Of a stretch of DNA of 64,000 nucleotides, positions 25,341 to 36,100 are shown in pieces. Under the pieces are notes generated by a model that saw only the letters and a list, made by a program, of their open reading frames with translations, did not search any database and was not told the origin of the DNA. How positions within the stretch are numbered: the first letter of the stretch is position 1; each line of letters opens with the position of its first letter. Both the position numbers and the translations under genes were made by a program. This stretch comes from Daedaleopsis sinensis (taxonomy: Eukaryota > Basidiomycota > Agaricomycetes > Polyporales > Polyporaceae): assembly GCA_033807695.1 (NCBI GenBank), contig CM066306.1, positions 1,922,001 to 1,986,000 of the forward strand, given 5' to 3'.

Positions 25341-28300
25341 TCAATCCATAGCTGCCAGTGCTTTTCGCTGTGGTTCTGGCGAGTCCGGCCACTCAATGGG
25401 TTCCTGAACAGACATGTGGATGAGCATACGGGTCCCAGCACTCGCCGCGTTTAGTGACCTACCTCATCGTCCAGCTGGGTCTCTCCTATCGGTTGTGTGG
25501 CCTCGTCAACCTGTGTGTCGTCCCCGACGAGGCTGTCCACCTGAGTCTCCTCCATAACGACATCCGTCTGCTGCGTGTCGGTCTGCGTGTCGGTCTGCGT
25601 GTCGGAGACTGCGGTAGTTATGGCGGCTTCTTCTTCTTGCGAGTCCGCCGCTGGCGTGCCCTTCTTCTTTCGCGAGGGCGCAAACCCTTTCTTGTCTGCA
25701 GATTGCACCGCCGGCAAGCCAAAGAGCGTCGTCTGTCGGCCGGTCTCCTTCTTCTCCTTGCCCTTCCCTTTCTGTGCCGGGCCTGATTACAGGTACACGA
25801 GTCGGCTATGAGGTGGTAATTCCTGACATATGTGAACAGGCACGCACGCTTGCCCTTCTCCGCCTCTGCGGCGTCCACCTTGACGAAGAAGCTCTCGCTC
25901 TTGTGCACAGCCTTGTTCGCATCCACGCTGCGCGAGAACGGATTGCGGTTGTTGGCATCTGCCGCGGGCTTCCGCGCGAACGGGTTGCTCCCTGCAACGA
26001 GCGTGTCCGTCAGTATCCGTACCCATGTATGCGCTGAAGAGATATGGCGCAAGTGAATATACAATACGTACGGGCTTGAGGAGGGGGAGGAGGCATTCGA
26101 GCAGCCGCAGCCGAAGTCGACTCGTCGCCGAATGCCCGTCGTTTCGCGGCTGAGTCGACCCCAGGCGAACCGGTCTCGCGCGCGGGCTCGTCCTCTGCCG
26201 GGCGTTTGCGCCTCCCCGCCGGTGATGAAGCGAAGGAGAAGTCGACATCTTGGCTGCTATCCGCGAAGGATGTGCCAAACACTGTGCTATCCTCTGTCAT
26301 CTGGCTTTGCGACGGTCCGTTCGTGTTCCTAACGGGGTCTGGAGCTGGCATCGCACGCTCCAACCCGGGTCTGTGCAGCGCTGGAGGGGGGCGGAAGTCC
26401 TGGAACGCCTTGGGTTTCGCGTTGTCTTGGCCGTAGCCGCCTGCACTTGTCAGGCGCGCTGCGGGGACTGCGGAGAAATCGCTTGCGATTTGCCTCCGGC
26501 GGTCGCGCAGACCCTCAAGACGGTCGGTCTCCTCTCGCTCGTCCTTGAGCGTCTCCATCTTCTCTTGCAGCCCGATGAGGTGGTAGAACCCAGCGATCTT
26601 GATCGCAGCGTCGAACGAGGGCGTGAGATGGAGCATGCGCGTGAGATCGAGGGCGCGGGCGAGACGGTCGGTCTTGCACGCGTGGTTGATGAGTTGGATC
26701 AGCGACTTGTCGAGGACGAGTTCGCGGGCGGCCAGGGTTTCGGACGTCAAGTCTTCCCCGAGACTGTCTCGAAGGATGTCAAGTAGCATCGTCTCTCGGG
26801 CGAACCTGAGTACAGGATTAGATGCCGGGTAGTTTGGTGCGACGCAGAGGACTCACTGTTCTTCGAAGGGCGCTTCCTTGGGGTCAGTGCGCTTGAATGG
26901 CAGGCGGATAGACAGCTCTTGGATCAGCGGTCGAGGGAACCCAGGGTATCGTTGTCGCCCCTTGAGAATGAGACACATGAAGTTGTCGCCGACGACACCG
27001 ACGGGCCAATACGACTCGTCCTTTCCCTCGCGTCGCTCAAGCTTGTTCGTGTCTAGCACACGCATCCATGTAGCTGACAGAGGTATCCGGAACCTTGGCA
27101 TAGTGTTGAGAATGCCTGCAGAGTCGTAGATCGCAGGTGCCTTTACGTGTCTCTGTCAGCTGACTGCTGAAGTCACGACTGGTAGGGGGACACTCACCCC
27201 TTCCTCAGTGATGCCAACCCACTTGAGAGTGTGCCGCTTCGGTACGGGTAGAGTACTCTGCTGTAGGATGCAGAAGTCGTCATATTTGATCAATCTGCCG
27301 GTGAGATTCTGGGACCCTGTTTCGAACAAGCAATGAGCGAGCGACGAAACTCGTGGTAATTGGCACGCACCATCCATTGTCGTGCTTCCATCGCGAGTGA
27401 CAATGAAGACCCATTCTGACCCAGCGACCATTGTGACGAAGTCACCGGGCAAGCTCAAACATCCCCGTTCGATCCCACTCCCAGTGAGGAAGATCAACTC
27501 GCCGTCGCTAGTAGCAACAACCACGTTGCCCAATCCTTCGATGTCAACGTCGGTTCTCTCACGTAAAGACTTTGAGGGTGGTGTACCCCCAGCAGCAATG
27601 CCAAGGACACTGATACCTGTGGGCAGCTCGTATGTCCATTCGGCTTGTTGTGCCCAGACAGCATAAGGCTTGTAGCAAACGTGCGCTGCATGCTGGGTCT
27701 CGGGTTGGCATGCATATAGTGCACCACGCTCGCCTTCGTATATATTAGCGTGTAAATTATAAGAGAGTGGATGATTTAATACTCACCAAGAGAGGCGAGG
27801 TCGTAGCGGAAGTGGTCTGTGAAGTGGGTACTCTTTCTCGCTGAACGATCGTGAAATTCGACATTGACTATGTAGTGCGTGTCTTGGTCTGTGACCTCAA
27901 TGACACCGACCATGTTGTATGCTATTCACAACCAGATATGAGCGTGTGTCATTCGAAGCGACGTTTGACGAACTCACCAAGGTAGCGTTTCTTGTTCTCC
28001 ATAGGGGTGGCGCCAGGTTGGAAAGGAGGCTGCGCCTTCGTGACACTGACTGCTCATTGGGTTAGACCAACGTGCGATGGCGGCATTGTAAACCTTACCC
28101 ATTTCTCTAATCCCTCCCTCAGTAGCCAGTCGTTTCGCCTCGCTGTCGTCGTCATTCATCGCACCAACATCGTCCAAGATCCAATCGTCGTCCAAGTCTA
28201 TCCCCAGGTCCTCCTCAATGTCCATTTCCTTCTCTGTACCTTTGAGAGCGCGCGTAGAAATACCCGCATCATCGTCGAAGAGAGTCGGTGTACCTTTCCT

Positions 28301-29710
28301 CTTGACGGGTACCGTAACAGACGAAGTTCCTGCTGACAACTTCACGGGATCGGGCGCATGCGATGGGATAGGGTCGCGCCAGCGAGTCAGTTCCCCGGCT
28401 GTGTCAGTCCAAGCGAGGAGGTTCTTTGACGGTGAGAATGCTATTTGATATATCGGTGCATTCAATGCACCCTGATATCTACGAAGTAGTATTGTTTATC
28501 AGGTGGTCGTGTGAGTTTGAAGGGGCGTATTCACCTGAATAGCATCCTCCGATTCTGCGTAGCCCATATGAAAACACCAGACTTGGCTGCGGCGGCCAAG
28601 TAGACCCCATTCCGTGAGAGTGCAAGAGCGGTGATAGCTCCAGAGCATGCATCATCGGAGAGAGTTGAAGACTTGGACCAGTCAGTTCGGGATATTGTGG
28701 CAATGTCTTGCAAACAATGTTGAGACAAAATTCCACTAGTCAGAGTGAGCACATACCATGTGTTCGTGTAGCTACAAAGAAATACTGGCCGGAAGTATGC
28801 CAGATCGCCGAGCAGTCGTAGCCGTATTCAGGTGAGCTATGGCATGTCAGCGTCATAATTTGTGAGAAGGACTATTGACTGACTCTGTGTCAACAACCGC
28901 AGGTACCACACCATCTATGACCTTCTCCTCCTTTGGCTCGCTACCAGAAACGTCCCATACAATAATCTTGCCATCCGCCCCGCATGTCGTCTGAGACAGT
29001 TTCAGAACCTTCGAAAGTGTGATTCGAGAGAACCCATACTAGTAGTGAGCCGGATGGGTGCCAAGTCGCCCTGCGCACCGCCTTGGTATGGCCCTTGAGG
29101 ATTGTTATCTTCGTAGTGTCGGAGAGGTCGATCAACTTCACGTCTGGTTCACTACACGGTAGTTCTCGTCGGTTCGATTGAAAACAGGGAAGGATCCACA
29201 GGGGAGAGCAGGGATAGGTCATAGAACTACTCACTCAGATGTAACTGCTACCCTCGCTCCTTTGGGGTCGACAGCAACGCAGCGAATTGGGATTCCATGA
29301 GAGCTGGTGACAAAGCCTTCCAGGACAGGCGTAGACCCATTGCCAGAGTTGAGAAGCTCATATTTCCTAACTTCTCCGTCTTTACTACCGGACAGCCAGC
29401 AGTCATTCTTCGTAATAGGAAACTTCAGCGGGGCCAGGACAACGAGGGAAAGACGCGACATACCCCAGCAGCCACTGTAGTGACATCATCAGCAGCCTCT
29501 GCTGCACTAGGTGGTTCCTGATCCTCTCCAATTTCCGGGTCCCATAACCTAACCAAACTGTCTGCTCCCCCAGTGTAAACGCGTCTTGGGTGGCCGTGAG
29601 GACAGGAAACGTGATTGCACAGGAGAGTACACTCACGAGCCATCCCGCGCAAAGGCTAGGCATGTAGTTCCGGGGGCATGAGCGGGATTGACTTGTGTCT
29701 TGGATGTCAT
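25341..29710 (-). CDS. CTF4: Replisome adaptor CTF4 / AND-1 (WDHD1, Mcl1)
   Basis: Seventeen exons join without a stop into 1150 residues: 29637-29710, 29464-29584, 29235-29407, 29040-29151, 28884-28990, 28757-28836, 28535-28706, 28099-28478, 27978-28049, 27787-27921, 27371-27733, 27198-27316, 27140-26857, 26072-26805, 25848-25991, 25463-25782, 25341-25403. Residues 1-300 form WD40 repeats ([46 protein letters not shown]). An acidic linker precedes the SepB/Ctf4 propeller ([44 protein letters not shown]) and its helical bundle. Ctf4 trimers tie CMG helicase to polymerase alpha and other partners and promote cohesion. The tail has QTTLFGLP near residue 1040 and seven TQ pairs near 1083-1130. 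The acceptor at 29408 could instead lie 15 nt upstream. Confidence 0.92.
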
Positions 29711-30020
29711 CTTGTTGAGTGGAGGAAGTATAGGAGCGGTGTAAGGTGCTGGTGAGCGATGGCGCGCTGAGCATCCAGCGCCTACTAGAACGCGTACTGT
29801 CACGCGTATGTCACAAAAAGCTCCGGTTGGGCGTCTGAATCACTGTGAGGACCTTCCAGTCCTTCCACAGTCCACTGCCCTCCTTCAAGTGCTCTCACTC
29901 CATAGATCATCCAGTGGCATCTTCAAGTTGGAATGACAAGCGCGTATCCCGCTCCTTGACGAATCTTCTCTAACCCAAGTACATTACCGTTGCGACGACC
30001 GACACTCGAAATTCTTTGAC
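29711..30020. promoter_or_regulatory. Divergent promoter of CTF4 and the HNH-type gene, with twin MluI boxes
   Basis: ACGCGT occurs at 29790-29795 and 29802-29807, 12 bp apart, 80-97 bp upstream of the CTF4 start codon. The arrangement matches the pair in front of SMC3. Because the intergenic region is shared, the boxes could also influence the plus-strand gene at 30021. MBF control is inferred from the motif and from CTF4's S-phase role. Confidence 0.6.
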
Positions 30021-30676
30021 ATGCCCCTTTTACCTCCGCACGACGACCCTCTCGTCACAAGGCTCAGAGTTAACTCGAAAAGTGTTTACACCGCCTACAA
30101 TGACATCCTTGTCGCCGAGCGCGAAACCAGCAAGGAGGACGTTCGCAGGCTCATGCACATTCGCATTCTCGGCAACCTTCTCCTACACGCACCTAATGAA
30201 ACAGCTCGTGGATACGTCGCCACCGAAATCTCAGGTGCTACGGTGGATGGGGGCTTCAACACCGATCGTCGCGGTACTATCAGTAAACTCGACCGACTCG
30301 GCAAGATGTACTTCGACCATCTTATCCGTCTTTGTGGGTAACGTCCCTTTCACACTCGACTCTCGAGATGTTATTTATTCGGGTGGTGTGCACAGTCAGG
30401 AGGAACAAAAGTCGTACGGCTGAGGTGTCCGAGCATTCGTTCAGACCGTCGTTTGATGAGCGACAGCGTTCGATGAAGGAGTTGGTCGAGACACCCCAAA
30501 CCCATTCTGGTGCCAAGCAGAACGTATGTAACTCCGTTGTGCGCGTGTACTACATCTCGTCGCTGAACGGACATTGATAGGCTCTTATCCGCGATGGCTT
30601 TCGATGCATGTTGACCGGGAAGATTGAATTGTTCAGTTTGGCGTTCTGTCCGCGTATCGACGATACTGCTCATTGA
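30021..30676 (+). CDS. Truncated HNH-nuclease-type fungal protein
   Basis: Exons 30021-30337, 30400-30523 and 30581-30676 give 178 residues. The N-terminal part is helical (LVTRLRVNSKSVYTAYNDIL). It runs into SRTAEVSEHSFRPSFDERQR and AKQNALIRDGFRCMLTGK, the pattern of the large agaricomycete HNH families, where RDGxRCxxTG opens the HNH domain. Only this first cysteine-bearing hairpin is present. The histidines and asparagine that would form the nuclease centre were not found. Downstream coding-like sequence (NCTLFALCLHDACAYVK near 30710-30760) can only be joined by shifting frame. The copy is therefore probably defective or a fragment. Coordinates beyond 30640 are uncertain. Confidence 0.55.
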
Positions 30677-31298
30677 GCACGTAACTGCTCGCAGGGATGT
30701 CCAAGCTGCTAACTGCACCCTCTTTGCACTTTGTCTTCATGATGCATGTGCGTATGTCAAGGGGACCGGTCATATGGAGCAGCTTGAGGTGAGTTGACAC
30801 GAAAATATTCCATGGTACAACCCAAAATTGATCCGGATTATCAGGTCGAACTAGCTGGCCCCTGTAGCTACAGCTCTGCGAGTGGCATACGCTCTGAAGG
30901 GTCGGAGCTGCAATTATATGCAAAACAGGAAGGCACATGCCACATGTGAGCTTCGCTGAGTCCCCCTACGTGAATTTAAACTTGCGGTACCGACGAAAAA
31001 CCCCCGAGACTTCAGCCGTCCAGGTCACTCGTATCTCATCACCCAGCTTCCTTAGCAGCTTTTTTGCCCAACGAGGCAAGACGGCGTTCTGGAAGCACAC
31101 GCTTTAATTGCGTTGATGCTTCTGGCGCATAAGGCTGCACAGTGCATGTCTCCGAGGTCGTGTCGACCTCAACGGACCTCAACGGCCCGTCACCAGTTCA
31201 TGGTGAACGTCTTGGATACTCATGATATCATTGGGCATAATCGCTCATCCAAGTCTCCGTTCCTGACGAGGTACGCAAAATTGGCTCATGGGTTGCGG
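30677..31298. other. Intergenic region with possible HNH remnant
   Basis: Up to about 30950 the sequence retains a coding-like stretch (AGG GAT GTC onward, 30694-30790) that may be decayed 3' exons of the HNH-type gene. From 31000 it should hold the upstream region of the AA9 gene. Confidence 0.4.
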
Positions 31299-31306
31299 TA
31301 TAAAAG
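31299..31306 (+). promoter_or_regulatory. TATA box of the AA9 LPMO gene
   Basis: TATAAAAG lies 72-79 bp upstream of the AA9 start codon, an ideal position for a fungal TATA box. Such boxes are common in strongly induced secreted-enzyme genes. Confidence 0.7.
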
Positions 31307-31377
31307 GTTGACTCCTGTGCACCCACCTCCTCGCAGTTCATCTTCATCCTCCTGCCCAAGCTCGCACTCCTGCAAAC

Positions 31378-32558
31378 ATGTTTGCCATCCTCTCTGCGTT
31401 AATCATTGCCGCCTTCACCGCGACGTCTGTCAACGCCCACGGCTATGTGCAGGACGTCGTGGTCGGGTCGACGCATTACACCGGCTACTTGCCGTACTCT
31501 GACCCTTACTACAGCCCTCCGCCTGAGAGGATCATCAGAGCCATCCCCGGAAACGGTACGCATCCTGTCATATTCTGTTGTTGATCGTCGATGTTGAGTC
31601 TTTGTCATTTCTAGGGCCTGTTCAGGATTTGACCCTTATTGAGTACGGTAACCTGAACCGCGCTCGAGGGCTGGTAGTAACAACTGCTCTCTTATCAGCC
31701 TTCAATGCAACGGGTATACCGATGGAGGCGTAGTTGGTTCTCAGCCTGCCCCCATCTTCGCTACTGTGCCTGCTGGGTCTCAGGTCGGCTTGAACTGGAC
31801 GACATGGCCCGACTCGTACGTCGAATGAAGCTCTGCTTTGACCCGAGGTGTTGAAAATCTGAGTCATTAACTAGGCACATGGGCCCCATGATCACCTACC
31901 TCGCCCGCGCACCGAGCAACATCACCAAGTGGCAGCCCGACACCTCGTGAGTACCAGCTCCGCGCATCCGCCGGGTGACTACCGGGTACTGAAAATTGTG
32001 TAGCGCGGTCTGGTTCAAGATTGCGGAGTACGGAAAGACCGCCGACGGCAAGTGGGCGGCGACGGACCTCCTCACTGCGTCAAACTCCATCTACACATTC
32101 ACCATCCCCCCGAAGCTCCAGGCGGGCCAGTACATCGTGCGCCACGAGATGTGAGTTCGTTGGGCGCGTCTGCTGTGGTTTCCGACGCTGACCTCCCCGG
32201 ACGGACGCCGATAGCATCGCGCTGCACGCCGCGTTCCAGTACCCCGGGGCGCAGTTCTACCCGTCGTGCATCCAGATCGAGGTGACGGGCTCTGGTACCG
32301 CGCTCCCGACCTCGGGGCTCGTCTCCTTTCCTGGCGCGTACACTCCGGACACGTAAGCACCTTCGGGCCAGTGGCTTCCTTGCGCCGCATACTGACGAAC
32401 GTTGATTCGTAGACCCGGCATCGTTTACGATGCTTATCAGAACACGAGCGCATACCTCATCCCAAGGCCCGCAGTGTGCGTGGTAATCTATTCGTGCAGC
32501 GGCCGTCATGTTTCTCTGCTGACTATTGTGTGTTTACAGCTGGACTGGCGGAAACTAG
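31378..32558 (+). CDS. AA9 lytic polysaccharide monooxygenase (secreted)
   Basis: Eight exons (31378-31555, 31615-31642, 31699-31815, 31875-31946, 32004-32150, 32215-32352, 32413-32475, 32540-32558) give 253 residues. A signal peptide of 20 residues ends at VNA; the mature protein then begins with His21, the N-terminal half of the copper-binding histidine brace. The second brace histidine is His109 in [12 protein letters not shown]. His184 and Gln193 are near the copper site, and Tyr195 in AQFYPSC is the axial ligand. The protein ends in the family-typical AVWTGGN with no cellulose-binding module. AA9 enzymes use copper and a peroxide or oxygen co-substrate to break glycosidic bonds in cellulose and related glucans outside the cell. 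The gene is tail-to-tail with the P450, with only 14 bp between stop codons. Confidence 0.93.
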
Positions 32559-32730
32559 GCTCCGCTAGGAGACTAGAGGAGATGTACGGCGACGCTAGTA
32601 GTAGAGCGAGGTTTGACGGTGCATCTGGAATCCTCGAGATGCCTGTTTGCTCAAGTCAGGATACTATAGCCTCCTTGTGGAAGAGTCCGAAACCCCTTGT
32701 TACTTACGAAATAAGACCACTACTGGCTTT

Positions 32731-32978
32731 TGTTAATAACTGGTAATCGTCAGCCTAACGACTCAGTGGATAGTATCAACCAACTATATTAACCTGGTAA
32801 TCGTCAGCCTAACGACTGTACGAATACCATGAGTAGAGTATCATATGGGGATGTACAGTGACAGCTTACCTCAGTGGATAGTATCAACCAACTGAGGTAA
32901 GAGGGAAGGAGGAGCGAGGGAGTTCATGTACTGGCGTCTATGCCACGCGCGTAGCACGTGACTATAGTAACTCTAACA
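32731..32978 (-). repeat. 3' long terminal repeat of the Copia element
   Basis: 248 bp, TGTTA...TAACA ends. It contains two internal direct repeats: CTGGTAATCGTCAGCCTAAC and following bases at 32740-32763 and 32794-32817, and CTCAGTGGATAGTATCAACC and following bases at 32762-32785 and 32870-32893. A 10-bp inverted repeat TTACCTCAGT/ACTGAGGTAA (32866-32875, 32891-32900) encloses part of the second repeat. Confidence 0.93.
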
Positions 32979-32987
32979 CTCCTCCTC
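32979..32987 (-). other. Polypurine tract of the Copia element
   Basis: GAGGAGGAG on the minus strand directly precedes the 3' LTR, where plus-strand DNA synthesis is primed in LTR retrotransposons. A similar stretch near 33083 could be a second tract. Confidence 0.7.
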
Positions 32988-33105
32988 AGCGCAAACGCGA
33001 ACGAGAATGTAAACGTAAGGAAAGTGAGTGAGCATGTAGCGATGTAGGCTTGTATGTATAGTAGGTAGACGCAAGAACAAAACTCCTCCTCGCATGGAGG
33101 CGAAG

Positions 33106-36100
33106 CTAACGTAAACCTAAGTGTGATCTAAGAAGGAGAAACTGGGGACGAGGGAGAGGTTTCGTAAAGATATCGGCGACGTTGTCTTTGGTAGGTATCC
33201 AGTGAAGCAAAATTTGCTTCGAATTAGAGTATTCGCGTAAGATATGATGCTTAACTTCTATGTGTTTGGAACGAGCATGGAATGTGGGATCGCCGGAAAG
33301 AGTGATAGCACCGGTGTTATCGGCACCTATGGGGGAAGGATCGCGTTGAGGGTAACCTAACGAAGAGAGGACGCCGCGCAGCCATACGCATTCTTTGGAA
33401 GCCTCGGCCGCTGCGATGTATTCGGCCTCAGTAGAGGAATCAGACACTGTGGCCTGCTTACGGGCAGACCAAGAGATAACACCGGAGCCAAGTGAGAAAC
33501 AGTACCCGCCTACCGAGCGGCGGGTATCAGGACAGCGCGCCCAGTCGGAGTCGGTGAAACCGCATAGGAAAGCGGTGCGCGAGCCGCCAAGATGCATCTT
33601 GAGATCGCGAGTGCCTTTGAGGTAACGTACGACGCGCTTAGCGGCTTCCCAGTGGGCCTGGCCGTAGCTGTCGAGGAATTGGGCAAGCTGCTGGACCGGG
33701 AATGAGATGTCCGGGCGGGAGCCGACGGCGACGTAGTTGAGGGACCCGACAAGAGCGCGGTATGGCCAAGAAGCGGCAGCGAGTTTCTCGTCGCCGGTCT
33801 TCGCGCAGTCATCGCGAGATAGTTTGCAACCAGAGTCCATGGGCGTGTCGACGGGATGGGCGTCAGACATACCGAACTGGGACACGATCTTGTCGATGAG
33901 CGCAGTCTGAGACAGAGAAACGGTCCTGTTGGCGCGGTCGCGTTCAATGGCGATACCGACGCAGAAACGAGCGTCACCCAAGTCCGAGATCTGCCATTTC
34001 GATTTGAGTTCGGCCACGAATTTCTCGCGAGCGACGCGAGAGCTGGCGGTCCCGAGGAAATCGTCGACATGGACGCCAGTAACGACAGTGCCATCGGGGG
34101 TGGTCCGAACGTACAGACAGTAGTCCTCGTGTATGCGGGTGAAACCGATAGCCGAAAGATGCTCGTGCATGGTGTTGTTCCACGTCCGGCTGCCCTGCTT
34201 CATGCCGTATAAACCCTTCTTCAGTCGCCAGACGTAGTCTTCCTTACCCTCCTCCTTAGCTAGAGGGGGTTGCTCCATGTAGCATATCTCCTCCTCCGGT
34301 AGAAGACCGTTGAGGAAGGCCACCTTGACGTCGAGCTGGAACAGCTCCCAATCGTTAGCTGCGGCGATGTGCGAAACGACCCGCATCGACTCCATGCGCA
34401 TAGTGGGCGACGAGGTTCGAGTGTAGTCCTGACCCCAGACGGCTTCGAAACCGCGGACGACTTCACGGACCTTGAAACGAGTCGGCTTGCCGTGCTCGTC
34501 TCGCTTAAGACGAAACACGGGCTTGCTATGCATGACTTTGCGACCAGCAGGTACATCGGAGCGAGGGATGAGATCGTATACGTCCATATCGCGAATGGCG
34601 TCGTACTCCTCCTGAAGGGCAGTGCGCCACTGGTCAGCGAACGGGCTGGCAAGAGCTTCCTTCAACGAGGCAGGATCCCCAGCATAGTCGCTGTCGAGAG
34701 AAAGCGTCGCGGCGAGGGCGATCTCCAGATCGGAGAAGGCAGCGAGTTCGTTCTCGAGCAAGATCCCGGAACCGCCAGTGCGAGCGGCCTTCGAGCGTTC
34801 AGCCGCGACGCGGACTTCCGCAACAGCACGCTCGAGTGTGTCGACGTAGGGTAGGCCGGAGTTAGCGGCATGTTTCGCGCTGGGCTGACTAGTACGAGTG
34901 GACCGGCGAGGCTCCAGAGGAAGAGACACAAGCGGGGGAACGACTGCAGGCGGCGCGACAATGGCGGGCGGCACGATAGGCAACTCCTCAAAGGGCGGCT
35001 CAGGCACGACAGCGTTGACCACGACGGGCGGCGGCAGGAGAGAGGCCGGCACAGAGGGCGCGGAGTGTGGCAAGGCGGGAGTGAAAGGGGGATCGTCGTC
35101 CCATTCTACAACACGAGGAGTGGGAGTGGGCACGGGCGCGAGGGCGACAGGCGACGACGTGTCGGGCGGGGCCAACGTGGAGGACTCGTGCGACTCAATG
35201 AAGGCTACGTGATAGGAAGCGATAACGCGGTTAGTTGCCCGGTGAAAGCAACGATAGGTCTTGGAATTGACGCCATACCCGACAAGCACGCATTCAATTG
35301 AACGCGCGCGAAGCTTGGGGTTGTGGGTGTTAACCAGCACGAAAGCCCTGCAACCTATTTCGCGAAGATGGTCAAGTTTGGGAGCAAGGCCGAACCAAGC
35401 TTCGTGCGGAGAGATTCCAGCGGACAGAGACGAGGTCGGAGTGCGATTGGTGAGGTAGCAGGCGGTCGAGTAAAACTCGTCCCAGCGATTTTCCGGACAT
35501 TTAGCGGCGAGTCGCATAGCTCTGGCCTTGCCCATGAAGGTACGGTGGATACGTTCCACCTTGCCGATGTGTGCCGATGTGTAAGGGGCGGTGAGTTCGA
35601 TTTCCACGCCGAGTTCGGCGCAGACAGCGCGAATGTCGTCGGTGAGGCACTCCCCGTTGTCCATCACGATCTTCCGGACAGGGCAGCCTTCGGTACGTCG
35701 AGCGATGATGAAGGCCCGCAGACGCGGGGCGCAATGCGCTTTGGAGGGGACGGGGAAGACCCAACCGTATGATGTATTGTCATCAACGATGTCTAAGGAA
35801 CAGATATTGCCCGACGCGGAACGCGTGCACTGGGCGCCGTTGGGATCGATGTAGAACACAGCCCCTCTCTCTTTACTCCGCTCCCCCTCCCTGACCTTAG
35901 GCACCGGAGACCGGGTCTGTTTGCCAAGGATGCAAGAGTCACATTTCGGAGGAGGAGAAGACAGGTCGGTCGGCGTACCAGCAGCGTGAGCGCGCTTAGC
36001 GACGATGAACGTGGACTGGTAGTTGGGATGACCTAAACGTCCGTGCCAAGTGAGAACGGTGGGCAGGCGACGAGCAAGATTAGCCATGTCCACTGAGGGA

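Noticed and set aside
34369..35301. Plus-strand frames within the Copia element
   Set aside because: They are antisense shadows of the gag-pol frame, sharing its codon periodicity, and contain no domains.
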